Assembly: GCA_964035545.1 (NCBI GenBank)
Contig: OZ037773.1
Coordinates: 2,236,751 to 2,300,750, forward strand
Length of the DNA stretch: 64,000 bases
Reading direction: 5' to 3'
DNA from: Bugula neritina
Taxonomy: Eukaryota; Bryozoa; Gymnolaemata; Cheilostomatida; Bugulidae
Position numbers and translations under genes: made by a program. The notes beneath the pieces were generated by a model. It was not told the origin of the DNA. It did not search any database and saw only the letters and a list, made by a program, of their open reading frames with translations. Of the stretch, positions 25,601 to 38,900 are shown one piece after another (the stretch's first letter is position 1; each line of letters opens with the position of its first letter).

Positions 25601-28600
25601 AGCATGTAGTGTATAGTAATAGTATGTAGTGTATAGTAATAGCATGTAGTGTATAGTGTGTAGTGTATAGTGGTAGCATGTAGTGTATAGTGATAGCATG
25701 TAGTATATAGCATGTAGTGTATAGTGATAGCATGTAGTGTATAGTGATAGCATGCAGTGTATAGCATGTAGTGTATAGTGATAGCATGTAGTGTATAGTA
25801 TGTAGTGTATAGTGTATAGCATGTAGTGTATAGTGTATAGCATGTAGTGTATAGTGATAGCATGTAGTGTATAGTGATAGCATGCAGTGTATAGCATGTA
25901 GTGTATAGTGTATAGCATGTAGTGTATAGTGTGTAGTGTATAGTGGTAGCATGTAGTGTATAGTGATAGCATGTAGTATATAGCATGTAGTGTATAGTGA
26001 TAGCATGTAGTGTATAGTGATAGCATGCAGTGTATAGCATGTAGTGTATAGTGATAGCATGTAGTGTATAGTATGTAGTGTATAGTGTATAGCATGTAGT
26101 GTATAGTGTATAGCATGTAGTGTTTAGTGATAGCATGTAGTGTATAGTGATAGCATGTAGTGTATAGTGATAGCATGTAGTGTATAGTGATAGCATGTAG
26201 TATATAGCATGTAGTGTATAGTGATAGCATGTAGTGTATAGTGATAGCATGCAGTGTATAGCATGTAGTGTATAGTGATAGCATGTAGTGTATAGTATGT
26301 AGTGTATAGTGTATAGCATGTAGTGTATAGTGTATAGCATGTAGTGTATAGTGATAGCATGTAGTGTATAGTGATAGCATGTAGTGTATAGTGTATAGCA
26401 TGTAGTGTATAGTGATAGCATGTAGTGTATAGTTTATAGCATGTAGTGTATAGTGATAGCATGTAGTGTATAGTGATAGCATGTAGTGTATAGTAATAGC
26501 ATGTAGTGTATAGTATGTAGTGTATGTTGCAGGTCTGGGCATATCATTAGTCAGATCAGCAAGTGCGGCAGCGCTGCCCTTCTACTTCCAAAATGAGTTT
26601 GTGAAGTTTGCCATGGCGTCTGTGATGATCGGATTCACCATTGGGATGTCAGCTTTACCTCTCGTCTGTAATTATATATTCTCAATGGACGACTTTCCAA
26701 AGACTATGTTGGACGTATCAAAAATCATGTTTCTACATTTACTGTGTGGCCTAATCTTCTTACCAATTTCTATACAAAATCAAGAAGCAAAAGGAATTAA
26801 AATGCAGAATCTGACAAAGTCTGAAGTATATCAAGGAGTTGTTCTTCCATTAGTCAAGATAATCAAAAGTTTCAAGGTATGCATACATTTTATGGGCCTT
26901 TTTACTGGAATGACCAACTATTCACAGGTCAGGTTTCAAGTGTCATACAAGCATTTCTTGGCCATACCCGAGGTCTGCATGGTTTGCAAAAGTTAGCCAG
27001 TCTTTTAAGTATTATATCCAATGTAATCACTATTTTAAATTGAACTTCAATTCTCTTTAGTTTAGTTAATTAGTTTTGTATAAATTGCTAGTAAAACCCT
27101 AAATATGAAATGGCGGGATTTGTTGAACTATGCACTTAATAGTAACTATATATGCTCTAAAATATTAGCTATATATACACCTAATAGCAACTACAGTATG
27201 TACATCTAATATGCATTTATTAACAACTATATATACGACTAATAGTAACTAATGTATATAATATTATGTACTAATAGTTAAGCTGTGGCATAGGCAGTGT
27301 GTAAAACACTATAATACTAATGTATGCAGCTGAGAGATTACTTGGTTTAGACTAGTTAAAACTACAGCCTCTGCAGCTCTGGTTTCAGAGCTGAGAGAGG
27401 ATAAATAAGGTCAAACCCTCCTACACATTCACTCAATGTACCAAAACCTTCGCAACTAGAGCGTAAAGAATCTCCTTAAGTAGTAGCAAGTACTAGTGTC
27501 AAATCATACACCACAGGAATGTAATTGGTAAAATGAGTATATACTGACAATCAATCTTTGAGTGACTAAAATTAACATTCATTTACATCTACAATAGCAA
27601 GAGCTCTACTTTTGAATTGCAAATTGAAATAGTAGCAGAAATCGAATTGGCTTGAGTAAACTGTATATATTATAATGTATTGTTATTATTGTTTCATGTT
27701 TTTATTGTATTATTCCATGTTTTTCAGGTGTGGTCATATTTGCTGGCTGCCTTACTCAGACGGTTTGCCTTGACGGCTTTCTTCACTCTAATAACCAACT
27801 ATTTAATGATACAACAGAGACTGTCGGGTCAAGAAGTAGCCCAATTCCGCATGACCTTGGGCTGTATGTCAGTAGTAGGGGTGGTAGCTATGTGCATCAC
27901 ACAGAATGAGAAATTTAACCGACTTATACCTCATGCTATTGGACCATTTATCTGTGGAGTGGTGATGATGTCCATCACACTAGCTGAAAATGATGTAAGT
28001 GGGCGGATTTACATAATATAGAATAAGAGAAGATAACTCTGTGGTGTATTCTTTAGGTTACAGCCTGAAAAGTTTGATAACTTCAATTATAATTATTCTA
28101 TTAACCAACCGTTTATTAAAAACAAGATGTATAAAATATGTTGCTAATTACCAGAGCTGGAAGTAATAAATTTAATATAGCTTGGTCTAGTAATAAAATT
28201 GAATCAATTTACTTCATTTTATAAATTATGATAACAGAGTAAAGTTTGTCATGGGTTTATAAAGCTATACATTACCTGAAACTTATATGTTAATTAGTAT
28301 CTGCATGTGCCAAGAGTATGATATAAATTATTTGGTACTGCAGTAGAATATATTAAAATCTGTTCACATTAAAATGAAAATTTGAGAAGAGCACACATAC
28401 CAAAACTGCAGTCATCACAAAAATGAACCAACACATAAAAATAGCAAAGTTCTTAACATGGACAATTTAGAGTTCATGTTAAATATTTTATTGAGCACTT
28501 GCTGAAACTAGAACAAGTTTTTAAAGAAATACGTTTGTGTGTAGTTTTTAAACTGGTCAGCTAGTCAAAGTACCCTATTTTGAAAAATGTCTGGTTTTTG

Positions 28601-30243
28601 CATATTTCTGAAAACCAAACCAAAAGTATGTTATTGGCTATTGGTTATGGTTGTTTCTAAAATATCTTGATGCCAATAGGATGTTTGTTCTTCAGAACTA
28701 ATATTTTATTCTGACTGTTGATGGTGACAAGTTGTGACAGGTGATATGTCACACGTCTGCTGTCTGTTATTGATGTCACCAACAGCATGGTTCAGTCACC
28801 AACAGATACTACTCTTCAAAAAATAGACCACTTAAGGCTTCCAATTATTTAAAGTTCTTTCAGCCCGTTACCTACAGAGCCATTGTTGATACTGTTTCCT
28901 GTTTGTAGATATCCCTTTCAATGCTGATGGCACTGTTTGGTTTAGCGTTTGGAAGCCTACTGGGAAATACTACTCCGGCAATAAGCACACTGGTTTCAGA
29001 GGAGGAAGTTAAGCTGGTTCTAATGTTGGAGTGTATCATGGATGGTTTGGGGAGTATTGGTGGCTCCCCCTCCACCAGTAAGTAACCATATGCTATGTTA
29101 CTGTATGCTAAACTATACTAGGCTATAATGTTACACGCACTGCACTGCACTGCACTGCACTGCACTGCACTGCACTGCACTGCACTGCACTGCACTGCAC
29201 TGCACTGCACTGCACTGCACTGCACTGCACTGCACTGCACTGCACTGCACTGCACTGCACTGCACTGCACTGCACTGCACTGCACTGCACTGCACTGCAC
29301 TGCACTGCACTACACTACACTGCTCTACACTGCACTGCGCTGCACTGCGCTGCACTACACTACACTACTCTACACTACACTACACTACACTACACTGCAC
29401 TGCACTTCTCTACACTGCACTGCACTGCATTGCACTGCACTGCACCGCACCGCACTGCATTCAATACATTGCCCCAAATCATATTAAAGTGAAAGTTTGT
29501 GGAAAGCGGCTGCACTTTGAGTCTTTATACATGGTTATAGTGGTAACTTTAAATATTATATTTTGATATTATTCTGTATAAAGATATGACAACAGAAAAA
29601 CAAAAGTCAAAGTATGATACCTAAGTGTAAAATGTTTTTGAAGTAAAGTATTTGTTTGCACGGTTAGATAATAATTAACGCTTTAATTATTTCGCGTTGT
29701 AGAAATACTTATTTCTACAATACATACAGGCTATTAAAATAGGTTACCAACAGTAAGCTTGAATAATATTTAGGATGATGTGATGAAGTTTTAAAGTAGC
29801 AAAGGACAAATTGATCTTTCATTTGTTGAAACTACTTAAATCTTCGAACTGATATTTTTATTCCGAACCTTGTCCAAGAATCGAGCATATTTAGTTTTTT
29901 TCATTTTAAATGAAGGTTTCACTTCTACATATTATTGTACAATCTAACTATTGCATTCATGTTCATTCTACGTTCTGTAGGCTACATTCAGGAGGAGATA
30001 AATCTGAACACAGGACTATACTTTGCTGGCGCTTTCTGCATGCTCAGCGGCCTAATCATGCTTTTATTAACGGCTTGTAAGATAAGAGAGGATAAATCTC
30101 AGGAAGACTATAATGAAGAAGAGAGGACAACTCAAACAATCATACGAATTAAACCATATGATCATAGCCAATCAAAGTTTTCAGTTAAACAAGTGAATGT
30201 GGAGTTGCTGCCCCTGTTATCATCCGACATGGCTTCTCCTTGA
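22685..30243 (+). CDS. monocarboxylate-transporter-like protein (SLC16/MFS)
   Basis: Six exons: 22685-22895, 24430-24573, 26533-26876, 27728-27994, 28909-29077 and 29981-30243. They join in frame to 465 residues, typical of SLC16 proteins. An in-frame TAA lies just upstream of ATG 22685. Hydrophobic segments fit a 12-TM fold. Examples are WPYVVLVTAMLAHSISIGFS with SYGILGSF, ITGGVLMLLGVGATAW, VMIGFTIGMSALPLVC, and LMALFGLAFGSLLGN with a following TTPAIS. A large loop between TM6 and TM7 (NQEAKGIKMQN...VKIIKSFK) and a charged C-terminal tail (KIREDKSQEDYNEEERTT) are also typical. The SLC16 N-terminal [DE]GGWGW signature is absent; WPYVVL sits in its place, so the substrate cannot be inferred. 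Intron 2 is mostly a 20-bp minisatellite. Confidence 0.85.
22898..23235. repeat. ~31-bp minisatellite starting at the exon 1 donor of the transporter
   Basis: About nine to ten units based on TATCTGCATCTTAGAAT and GAGTGGTGAAATGT. The first TGCATCTTAGAAT lies inside the donor context itself (GTAAGTGCATCTTAGAAT at 22896), so the array seems to have been seeded at the splice site. Confidence 0.9.
25150..26527. repeat. 20-bp minisatellite filling transporter intron 2
   Basis: About 1.38 kb of GTAGTGTATAGTGATAGCAT and shorter variants (GTAGTGTATAGT, GTAGTATATAGCAT), with higher-order blocks repeated at about 25370-25500, 25680-25800, 25950-26070 and 26200-26330. The array runs to within a few bases of the exon 3 acceptor at 26532. 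Because the minus strand lacks stop codons in the units, three overlapping minus-strand frames of 315-462 codons appear. These are composition artefacts, not genes. Confidence 0.97.
29136..29456. repeat. (ACTGC)n pentanucleotide array, transporter intron 5
   Basis: About 170 perfect bases of the ACTGC pentamer, followed by decayed units (ACTAC, ACTGCGCT, ACTTCTCT). It starts about 57 bases after the exon 5 donor. All frames on both strands stay open for long stretches, which explains several spurious frames of 60-119 codons. Confidence 0.97.
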
Positions 30244-30508
30244 TTTAAATAACAAGCCCCTAGACATTCTTGTGAATCTGCAACTAAGAGTGTAATCCTC
30301 TATTAGATTTGGTGCTATATATAGAAACATAACAATGCAAAAACAGTAATTTTCATCTTTTGTGTAGTGTTAAAATATTGACGTTTTCAGCCATATTGCT
30401 CGTGGCATTAAAGTGTTTATGCCTTGACTACTGTGCAATTCTTCCGTCTCATTTACATATATGACTTAGTATAGTGAATGTGGCACATCTTTTAGACTGA
30501 AGTGTAAA

Positions 30509-30514
30509 AATAAA
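30509..30514 (+). other. putative poly(A) signal for the transporter gene
   Basis: AATAAA 266 bases after the TGA stop, in an A-rich context. Confidence 0.45.
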
Positions 30515-30640
30515 AGATAAAATGTCCATATAAATATAATGAAAATAGTAATTTGTTTTAGTTTTTTATTGAGATCATTTGTGAAGGTCTACAGCAAGTG
30601 TTATGAATATTGTTTACTGTATGTTATGTAACTTATAAAA

Positions 30641-30866
30641 ACTCACAAAAGTTTATACATAGTCACTATCTCCGTGAGATACCCCCCCCCCCCCGGCTAA
30701 TAGAAAAGGGTTTTTAAAATGAGCTAAGGACTTATTCAGATGAGGCACAGGAACAATTATGACTGGATGCTCTTCCTAACATCACCAACGACCTTTACTG
30801 GGGTTTGAACTTATGACATCGTGTTTACTAAGCAAACGATCTAACCCTTAGATCACAGCTGCTCTC
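30641..30866 (-). mobile_element. tRNA-derived SINE, copy A
   Basis: Read on the minus strand: a tRNA-like head with a degenerate A box (TGATCTAAGGGTTAGATCG) and a clear B box (AGTTCAAACCCC). A central block follows, GATGTTAGGAAGAGCATCC, then a C-rich tail. Three more copies occur in this window in the same orientation. The central block resembles the vertebrate V-SINE core (TCAGGAAGGGCATCCGG) as I recall it. Confidence 0.8.
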
Positions 30867-32911
30867 TATTTTATGTAACTCACAAGCTATATGGCAAATC
30901 ACACAAAAAGTTGCATACAAATTTTGTTCATGCAGCAGTTGACAGTTAGGTTGGTTAGTCTTACATGACATGTATACATTCTTCTCAACCTATGCTGCAC
31001 TATGTCACCCCTAACTCGGGGCTGCTTCTAGCGTTGTTCTGATTATAAAAACAATGCATCTTAACATAGTTAGTCTTGTATCTCACATTCAAGCCAGCAT
31101 AAACTCATAGTTTAAGAACTCTGCATTGAAACCCTTTTCTTAGTTTTTACTGTCAAGATCTCAACTGCTATAGAAGATGTGGATGCATTCGTTCATTGCT
31201 TTTGTTATATTGAGTCACCTGTTAACCAACCGTATATATAAATACGACTTTGGACACTTTCGGTTTATTAAGCAGATCAGTAGCTTATTTATTCATGCAT
31301 GCATATGCATGAATTTCAAAACGGACAATGAGTTGACTAGCATTGTAAACTACAGACATATATTCAGTGCACAGATAATAAATATTGAGACTGCAAGATC
31401 AGCTCAAAATTTTCTGCAGTTAAATGTATTTAAGTTTAGCTAAATGATTGAAGTGTATAACATGACTGTCACTTATAGATTCAATATAGTACATACTACA
31501 TAGTCACGGGGCTATGGCATGGCAATACGACACTGCAAGTTATGGTGTATCCGTATTCGTATGTTATATCCTAGGACCTAGATAGTTCACATCAATATGT
31601 TTCTGAATTATTTTTTATATGCATCAATCATGATTGTTGTATATGGAAATGTATCATTTTTTCAAGTTTTAGAAATATAAGATAGCTATATTATTATGAT
31701 AATTATAAACAATAAAAGTAGCGCTAGGATCTTTTCATGTCAGAGTTGTGTTTTCCATTTTAGTAACGATGTGAGTGGTAGATTAATAGGTTGTGCTGTT
31801 ATAGATGTCGTACAGATTATACTTATTTACGATAGAAATACATTTTTTCGTTAGTGGCGGTTATCTTGATCGTGCTAGGACAATTTTATAATCATTATGA
31901 TTATCATTATGATGTTCATACTTTAACTTATACTTAATCTTATAGCTATACTAGTAGTACTAGTAGTAGTAGCACTCTGCGTACTAGTTACTCTATAGTC
32001 TATACTCTAAGTCTATAGCTATAGGCATAACTAAACTTAAAATAATAATTCTCTCAATCTCAATCTGTCTTACTAATAGTAATAGTAATACTTATACTAA
32101 TAGTAATAGTAATACTAATACTAATACTAATACTAATAGTAATACTAAATCTAATAGTAATACTAATACTAATAGTAATACTATTATTTCTTTATTATTA
32201 GCATTAGTATTTAATTTAAATTTACTTTAAGTTTAACTTAGTCTTATAATAATATTAATTGTTAAAAATAAATGAATAATTTAAATTAATAGTATAAGAA
32301 TGATGCTCAATGTCAGATTCATATTCATATATTGATATTCTTTTAATTTAGTAATTTACTAATTATCACAATATTATATTTATAATTATTATTATAAGTA
32401 TAACTTTATATTTTGTTATTAATATTATGCTTGTGACACTGATAATTATTCATTATAACAACTTATAAGTTATATAATTATATAAACTTATAGTTATTGC
32501 AATAATATTAAATTATCTTAACTACTTATTATAATTATAATAATATTAATTAATATAATTATAGTTCATTAATTCAAATTTTTATAAACATAATAATTAT
32601 TACTATTAGCCTATCATGATCATCATCATCATCCATTATGATTATGATTTTAATTACCATCATGACTAGAATTAGCCTTAAGTCTACCGGCTATGAAATA
32701 CAAAACAGTTACAGTGATTTTACTTCAAGTAATAAGGTTAAATCACTTAACTTAACCTTTCAAACAAAATGATAACAAATTAATTTGATTTTGAAACATT
32801 CGAATTATAACTTACAAATAAAATAAACTATAAGCTACATTTGAATATATCAATTTTTAACTTCGTATGTGAAGTTAACCTCAGCTGTATTGTTGTATTT
32901 GAAGACTTGCC

Positions 32912-35900
32912 ATGACTAAAGCAGGCTCATCTACAAGTAAGCTATTGTCTTCTGAGTTGCTGTGTGTCTTTTGTAATGAATCTGAAGATGAAAGGCGTTA
33001 TGGTAAATTCATATCAAAGGATGGCATAGCTGCTCACAACTTCTGTCTTGTAAGTCTCAATTCTAAATCGGATGACTATCAACTCCTTTTCACTTTCATA
33101 CATAAACTTTTGCACAATTCTTACGAAAAGTTTTTTAAATTCCAAGGACTCCAACACTATGAACTCCCTGAAATAGAGGAGAGTAAGATGATTTTGTGAG
33201 TTGAATTTTGTCTTTGAATGATATTGTTTGCTTTAATATCATTAAGTTCAACCGTTCAGTAGATACTTTTATGGGTAGCTTAAGTGCAACTAGCTTGCCT
33301 CTTTTTCATGAACTGCTGTGTTGTTTTATCTTAGCAGATGAAGTTTGGTTTTCAAGTTTGTAATTTTTAATTTAGATTTTTGTGTTTGCTTTGGTTGAAA
33401 TTTATTTACCACTCGTTTAACCCTTGAAGCATGTACCTTCTTTCATTTGTTTGCCAATACAATTTTCAGCTTTTCTCAAGTGGTTTGGCACAAGAAGGAG
33501 CGGATAATGAAGGCTTAGATGGTTTTCTAATAGAAGATATACTGAAAGAGTGTAAACGTTGCAATAAGCTGGTAAACTTGCAGTCTGTTGAAAATTATGT
33601 TCTTTCAGAAAAAATTGAAAATTATGTACTTCAAAAATTTTCTTATAAGAAATGATTAGTTTTATTCTATAATATATCCCCAATATTAAACAATATATCA
33701 CCATTGAGTATGCTTGCCTGCAATAGTTGCTTGCTTTTTGTCGGAGTTTAACCAAAATGTTAGCGGTTTTTTGTGTTAGTTGATATTATTATGTTAATTA
33801 TCAGTCCTATTGCATTTTTTTTTCAGAAATGCTCATTTTGTAAGGTGAAAGGGGGATCCATTGGTTGTGGAAATTCATATTGCAAAAAGTCATATCACTA
33901 TGGTTGTGGTAAAGATAATGGTGCAATGTTTACATATCACGGTAATTACAGGTAATCTTATGGTAGTTATTTGTTCCTTAGCAAAACTATATGTATGTAT
34001 CTACATGATTAGTAGCTAGAGTGGCTCAAACAGTGGAAAAACAATGCATAAGTGGAGGAAAATTGTCAACAACAATTTCTCTAAATCAATTTTAGTTCAA
34101 CAAAAACTTCAACCAAAAAAGGATGCACTCATGTGTTGAGTAGTACTGCACCAAATAAGTCGATGATAAAATAACCATTTTAGGAATAAATTTGAGATCC
34201 TTGAGTTAACTAACTATTTTAAAGTGTCATATTATAGAACTTTAGATAAGGTGTACATAAGTATAATATATGTTCAACAGAATGAGTAATGTTGTCTCTA
34301 AAATGCTGTACCAGATATTGTGTACACAGTTTCCGGACTAGTTGTGTACGGGGCTGATTGCAGCCTCCCCATATACTCTGTAGTTCCTACTGTAAGAAAC
34401 ACAGCTTGGTTCAAGAAGATCTACCAGCCGAGGAAAGAAAGACACTCAAACCTGTCGACACTTGTTATATCTGCTATGAGAATTTGAATACAACGATTTC
34501 TCCGACTACTATACTCGCCCCCTGCTGTGAGTATGAGTCTAGAGGTCAATAGGGCATGGTATTTGCTAAATTATTTAATTGTTGAAATGAAAATAGCTTA
34601 GTCTAAATTGGGAAATTCGTGTTTATTAGGTTTCGGAAATTTACATTATATGTTTTGTTGAAGCAAGTTTTTCTACAAGAACAACGGGCACACTTGTACA
34701 GTGTTTGGATTAGAAAGAGCCATTTTGATCTAGGTTCTTAGCTGTAAATTACATTCAACTGTAATCTAGCTACTATTAGTGAAGGCTGCACTGTTAAGTT
34801 TGAGTAGCTTCTACTGTATTTTTGTACAAGTGATACACATGTAGACTCTGGCGCCCTGCATGTTGTTCTGTATCTCCCAGGTACGAGAGCGTGGTACCAC
34901 AGACAGTGTATCGAAGACATGGCTTACTCAGCCGGCCTACACTACTTTAAATGCCCTCTATGTAATAACGTAGATGAGTGGCAGGCAGAAATGTTACGTA
35001 TTGGCATATATATACCCGACAGGTATGTCTGTCTGTGTGTCTGTAATACTGAATACTCAATATACATCTGCGTCATTTCTTTCTTATCAGTTCAAGAATG
35101 TTTGCTGTTACTACCATTCTATCTCTCAAAGTTTTCCTTTTATTTCATTCATTTATAGAAAGTTTTTTAAAACATGTTTCTATAAATTTGGATTTAAAGG
35201 AAACCAAGTCATATAAATATTTTATTTTAGTTTTTTTGTAGCATTTTTGCAGACAAACAAATCTCTATATTCTCATATCTCCTAGCTGTGTGTCTACCTA
35301 TTACTGTATTACTGATATAGAGATATTACTGTATTACTGATATAGAGATGCATCATGGGAACTAGTGCCAGGGGCATACAACTCTTTGCTACAGCCAAAT
35401 TTAGAATGCGTTGCTGATGTGTGCATCTGCCCTCAAGGTCGTTCAGAGGACGAGACTGATGGGTCAGTGTTGTACCTCTAACCATGTTATATACTTATTC
35501 TAAATCTAATTGGAGTTGCCATCCCTCAAATCTCGACTATATTCACATACGCTGGTTATGCTAGTACTTATTCTGTCACCCACATCTGAGTATCTTCATG
35601 CAGTTGACTTGGTTTTAACTGGTTAAGATACTATAGTGTTTGACAATTTAGTTTTTCTAAACTGAGCAAATTTCATAAATTTGAGATATAAAGGCAAAAT
35701 TGAGGCATGATAATTTTACCTGTACTATTATTATGGTAGAATATTCTGTTATCAGTGACTGGAAGTTGTCCTTCCACACTAAATGTAAAATAGAAGTGAT
35801 TCTGTATGAATTATAGTTATATACTACCCTTACATTAGTAATAAGCATTATATGTGAAGTTGTCTCCTCTAATAGTATAACATATTGTATGCAGGGAGTG

Positions 35901-38900
35901 GGAGCTAATCATGTGTGAAACTTGCGGCTGTCAAGCTGTACACACACAGTGTGGTAAATTGAAGAGGAAGGACAAGGAGTGGCTGTGTAGCATGTGCAGG
36001 GGAACCACTTCTGGTAAGTTATCCCTCTCCCTTTTTATATGTATCATTTGATCCAAGGCTAAGGTGTGATAACCTCTGGACAGCTGAAAAAAGTCGGTAT
36101 CTGTAAAGGAGCAGCTAGCTTAAGGACCTTGTAATAGCAATGCCCTTCTTGCTTTGGTCATATCAAGAGATTAAACAATTCCATGGCTCTACTCCTAAGG
36201 CACAGCTGTGTTTTGTGGAGTGTTTAAGTTTGTGTATCAAATGATTACATTACTTAGAAGAAAATCATAGCTAGTAAGTAGTAAGATGTGTAAACACTCA
36301 TTCGGCATTGTGATCTTGTAGTCTGTATTTCTTTTCAGTTTTTATTTTAGTCTGTGGGAACCACAACATTTACACGTACAACTTGAAAAATATAAATATC
36401 TGTTATGTACAAAATAAGTGATTTAAATTTTAAAACATAGTATTTGATGTTTCTCTCTTGTTTGAAGTTGCTTTCTCACAGTTTGTGTTCAGTCAAATAA
36501 TTTGCCAGTCTGAGTATTAGATTATGGGCCGTGTTTGAGTTGACTTTGGGCTTGTGTACTCCTACTACTATGCTTGTTTTACTCTTTGCTATGGAGATAG
36601 TCTGGTCTAAGCTGCGCCCCACAATACTGTGCGGTTGGGCACTGAGGCAACAATATTTCTTGTTCTCCAAGACTATACCTGAAAACAAGAGAAAACAACT
36701 ACTAAATAGTTTTAGTTGAATGCAATGTAATATCATTACCTATAATATAATATTATGCAGTTTGTTGTAACAACACACACATATTAATGTTTTGCTTCTA
36801 GTTATACACACAAGAGCACGCACATACCACGCACATTGTAAGCAGTAGAGTAGAGTCTATATGATGATATTAAAATCCTGCAAAATCTTCCACTATCCAC
36901 TAATTAGAAACTCAAATACTCTTGAAAAGTATTTTTACAAGATAATTGGAAAATTATTCCATCATACTTATTGTAGCTGAGGTGGTTCTTATAGTACATA
37001 GGATTGCAATAATTAAAACAGGCCTGTTAAATATTTTAATCTTTTAACATTCTGGAAATTGTATAAATTAACTATAAGTAGGAAATTGAAGTAAAAATGT
37101 TGCGAAAAGATCTTTAAATTTTTGTAACTCTAATGATGTAAATGTCCAATAAGATTATACAAATTCACCCAATCACAGACTTGCTCAGTGCCTTTGTTCA
37201 CCAAGTAGTCAACAAAAATACCAATTAAACAGCGACTAATCAACTGACTACCAGCTTACTCTGAAAATCTCACTGACATTTAGTTAGAGATTTCATATCA
37301 GCCTCAACACTGTTCTATCTAGTACCTTCTTCATATATCTTTGTTGGATCTACGAAGGCCTTGCACAGTCTACTTATTTCTTCCTTTGTCATGTTCTGAC
37401 CAACACTGCACCACTTTACTCCTTCCAGACTATATATACCTGCGCTTGATATTACTCCGCTACCTGAAATAGTGCAGTTGTGAACTTTTGTGGCATATAG
37501 TTTATAGGTCTATATATATAATATATAGTATATATAATGTAAGTTCTAGTCAGTAGTAGTAGTAGTGGTAGAGGTAGTGGTAGTAGTAGTAGTAGTAATT
37601 GTAACACTATTACTACTACTAGTAGTGATGGTAACTGTAACACTACTACTACTAGTAGTGATGGTAACTGTAACACTATTACTATTAGTAGTGATGGTAA
37701 CTGTAACACTATTACTACTAGTAGTGGTGGTAACTGTAACACTATTACTACTAGTAGTGGTGGTAACTGTAACACTATTACTACTAGTAGTGGTGGTAAC
37801 TGTAACACTATTACTACTAGTAGTGGTGGTAACTGTAACACTATCACTACTAGTAGTGGTGGTAACTGTAACACTATTACTACTAGTAGTGGTGGTAACT
37901 GTAACACTATTACTACTAGTAGTGATGGTAACTGTAACACTATTACTACTAGTAGTGATGGTAACTGTAACACTATTACTACTACTATTAGTGATGGTAA
38001 CTGTAACACTATCACTACTAGTAATAAGAGTGTTTCGAAACACCCACATCGCCAGCTATCCGCACTTACTTATTAATACATTCTCCACAAATTCCCTCCA
38101 AGATGAAGGTTGCTTCTGTTCGGTGGATATTGTCTGTATGTGTTGGCGATATCGCTCTGCTCGTCTAGAAGGATGTGACATCATTTCTTCTGTTAGTCAT
38201 CACATCAGAGCGTTACCATCTGTTCTGACTTTGGGCAGGTTCTGCTGTGTCAATGTGAAGATTTGTTGTTCTCAAATAGTAAATGTACACTAAACCAACA
38301 CTGCCTCCCTGCCTTGCTCGTTCTACTACAATACACGTGTTGATTATTGCATACTCGAAATTCTATTGAATTTTTATAAACTAATTAAAATGCTGTTGTT
38401 TCGAGGCGGTCTACTCAAATTTTGTTTGTTTTGCTGACGTAATCTTAGGCAGCATACAAATCATAGCTCTTTTGTATCCTTTCATGTTCCCTACACTGTT
38501 TGTCTAAGGCATACAGCAGTAACTATGTTCAATATTTATATTGTGTTATACTTTCCCATTATTTTCTCCAAACACTAAACAGTGCATAGGAGTAAAAAGA
38601 GTGTAGCCGTCAAACTAGCAATCCATATTTTCTCATTCATATAATCAGAGCTAAAAGTTGGGAATTTAAAATCAAATCTTACCATTTCTAGTACTATTAA
38701 ATCAATATTTTGATGGCCTACAGATTTGTAACTTAGAAAAAGCTATATAATATAATAATAATATTAATAGACTAATAATTTTACCTTTTATTTGATGGAA
38801 CTAGGTGGTTGGTGTTGCATCATCAGACCTCCAGCTTATCACTGGCATGATGGAACGTGATATGCTTTACAAATCTAATTGACTGCTTCAAGTGTTTGCA

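Larger units (their letters stand above)
30244..32911. other. transporter 3' UTR, SINE and AT-rich spacer
   Basis: A poly(A) signal AATAAA lies at 30509-30514. A SINE copy follows at about 30641-30866. The region at 31880-32660 is a mosaic of CATTATGATTATCATTATGA and ACTAATAGTAATAGTA-like repeats. No exon was supported. Confidence 0.5.

Noticed and set aside
25033-26542. Long minus-strand reading frames (up to 462 codons) of repeating Tyr/Thr/Cys/His/Leu
   Set aside because: They are the 20-bp intronic minisatellite read in three frames; a stop-free unit makes them open by composition.
29118-29487. Open frames on both strands through the ACTGC array
   Set aside because: A perfect pentanucleotide repeat without stop codons, lying in a transporter intron.
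30800-30866. Possible tRNA gene on the minus strand
   Set aside because: It has A- and B-box-like motifs but no intact acceptor stem, and it is part of a repeated SINE.
37452-38293. Frames of 167-242 codons of Val/Thr/Leu or Ser/Thr repeats
   Set aside because: A 33-bp minisatellite inside the PHF7-like intron, with no splice or start support.
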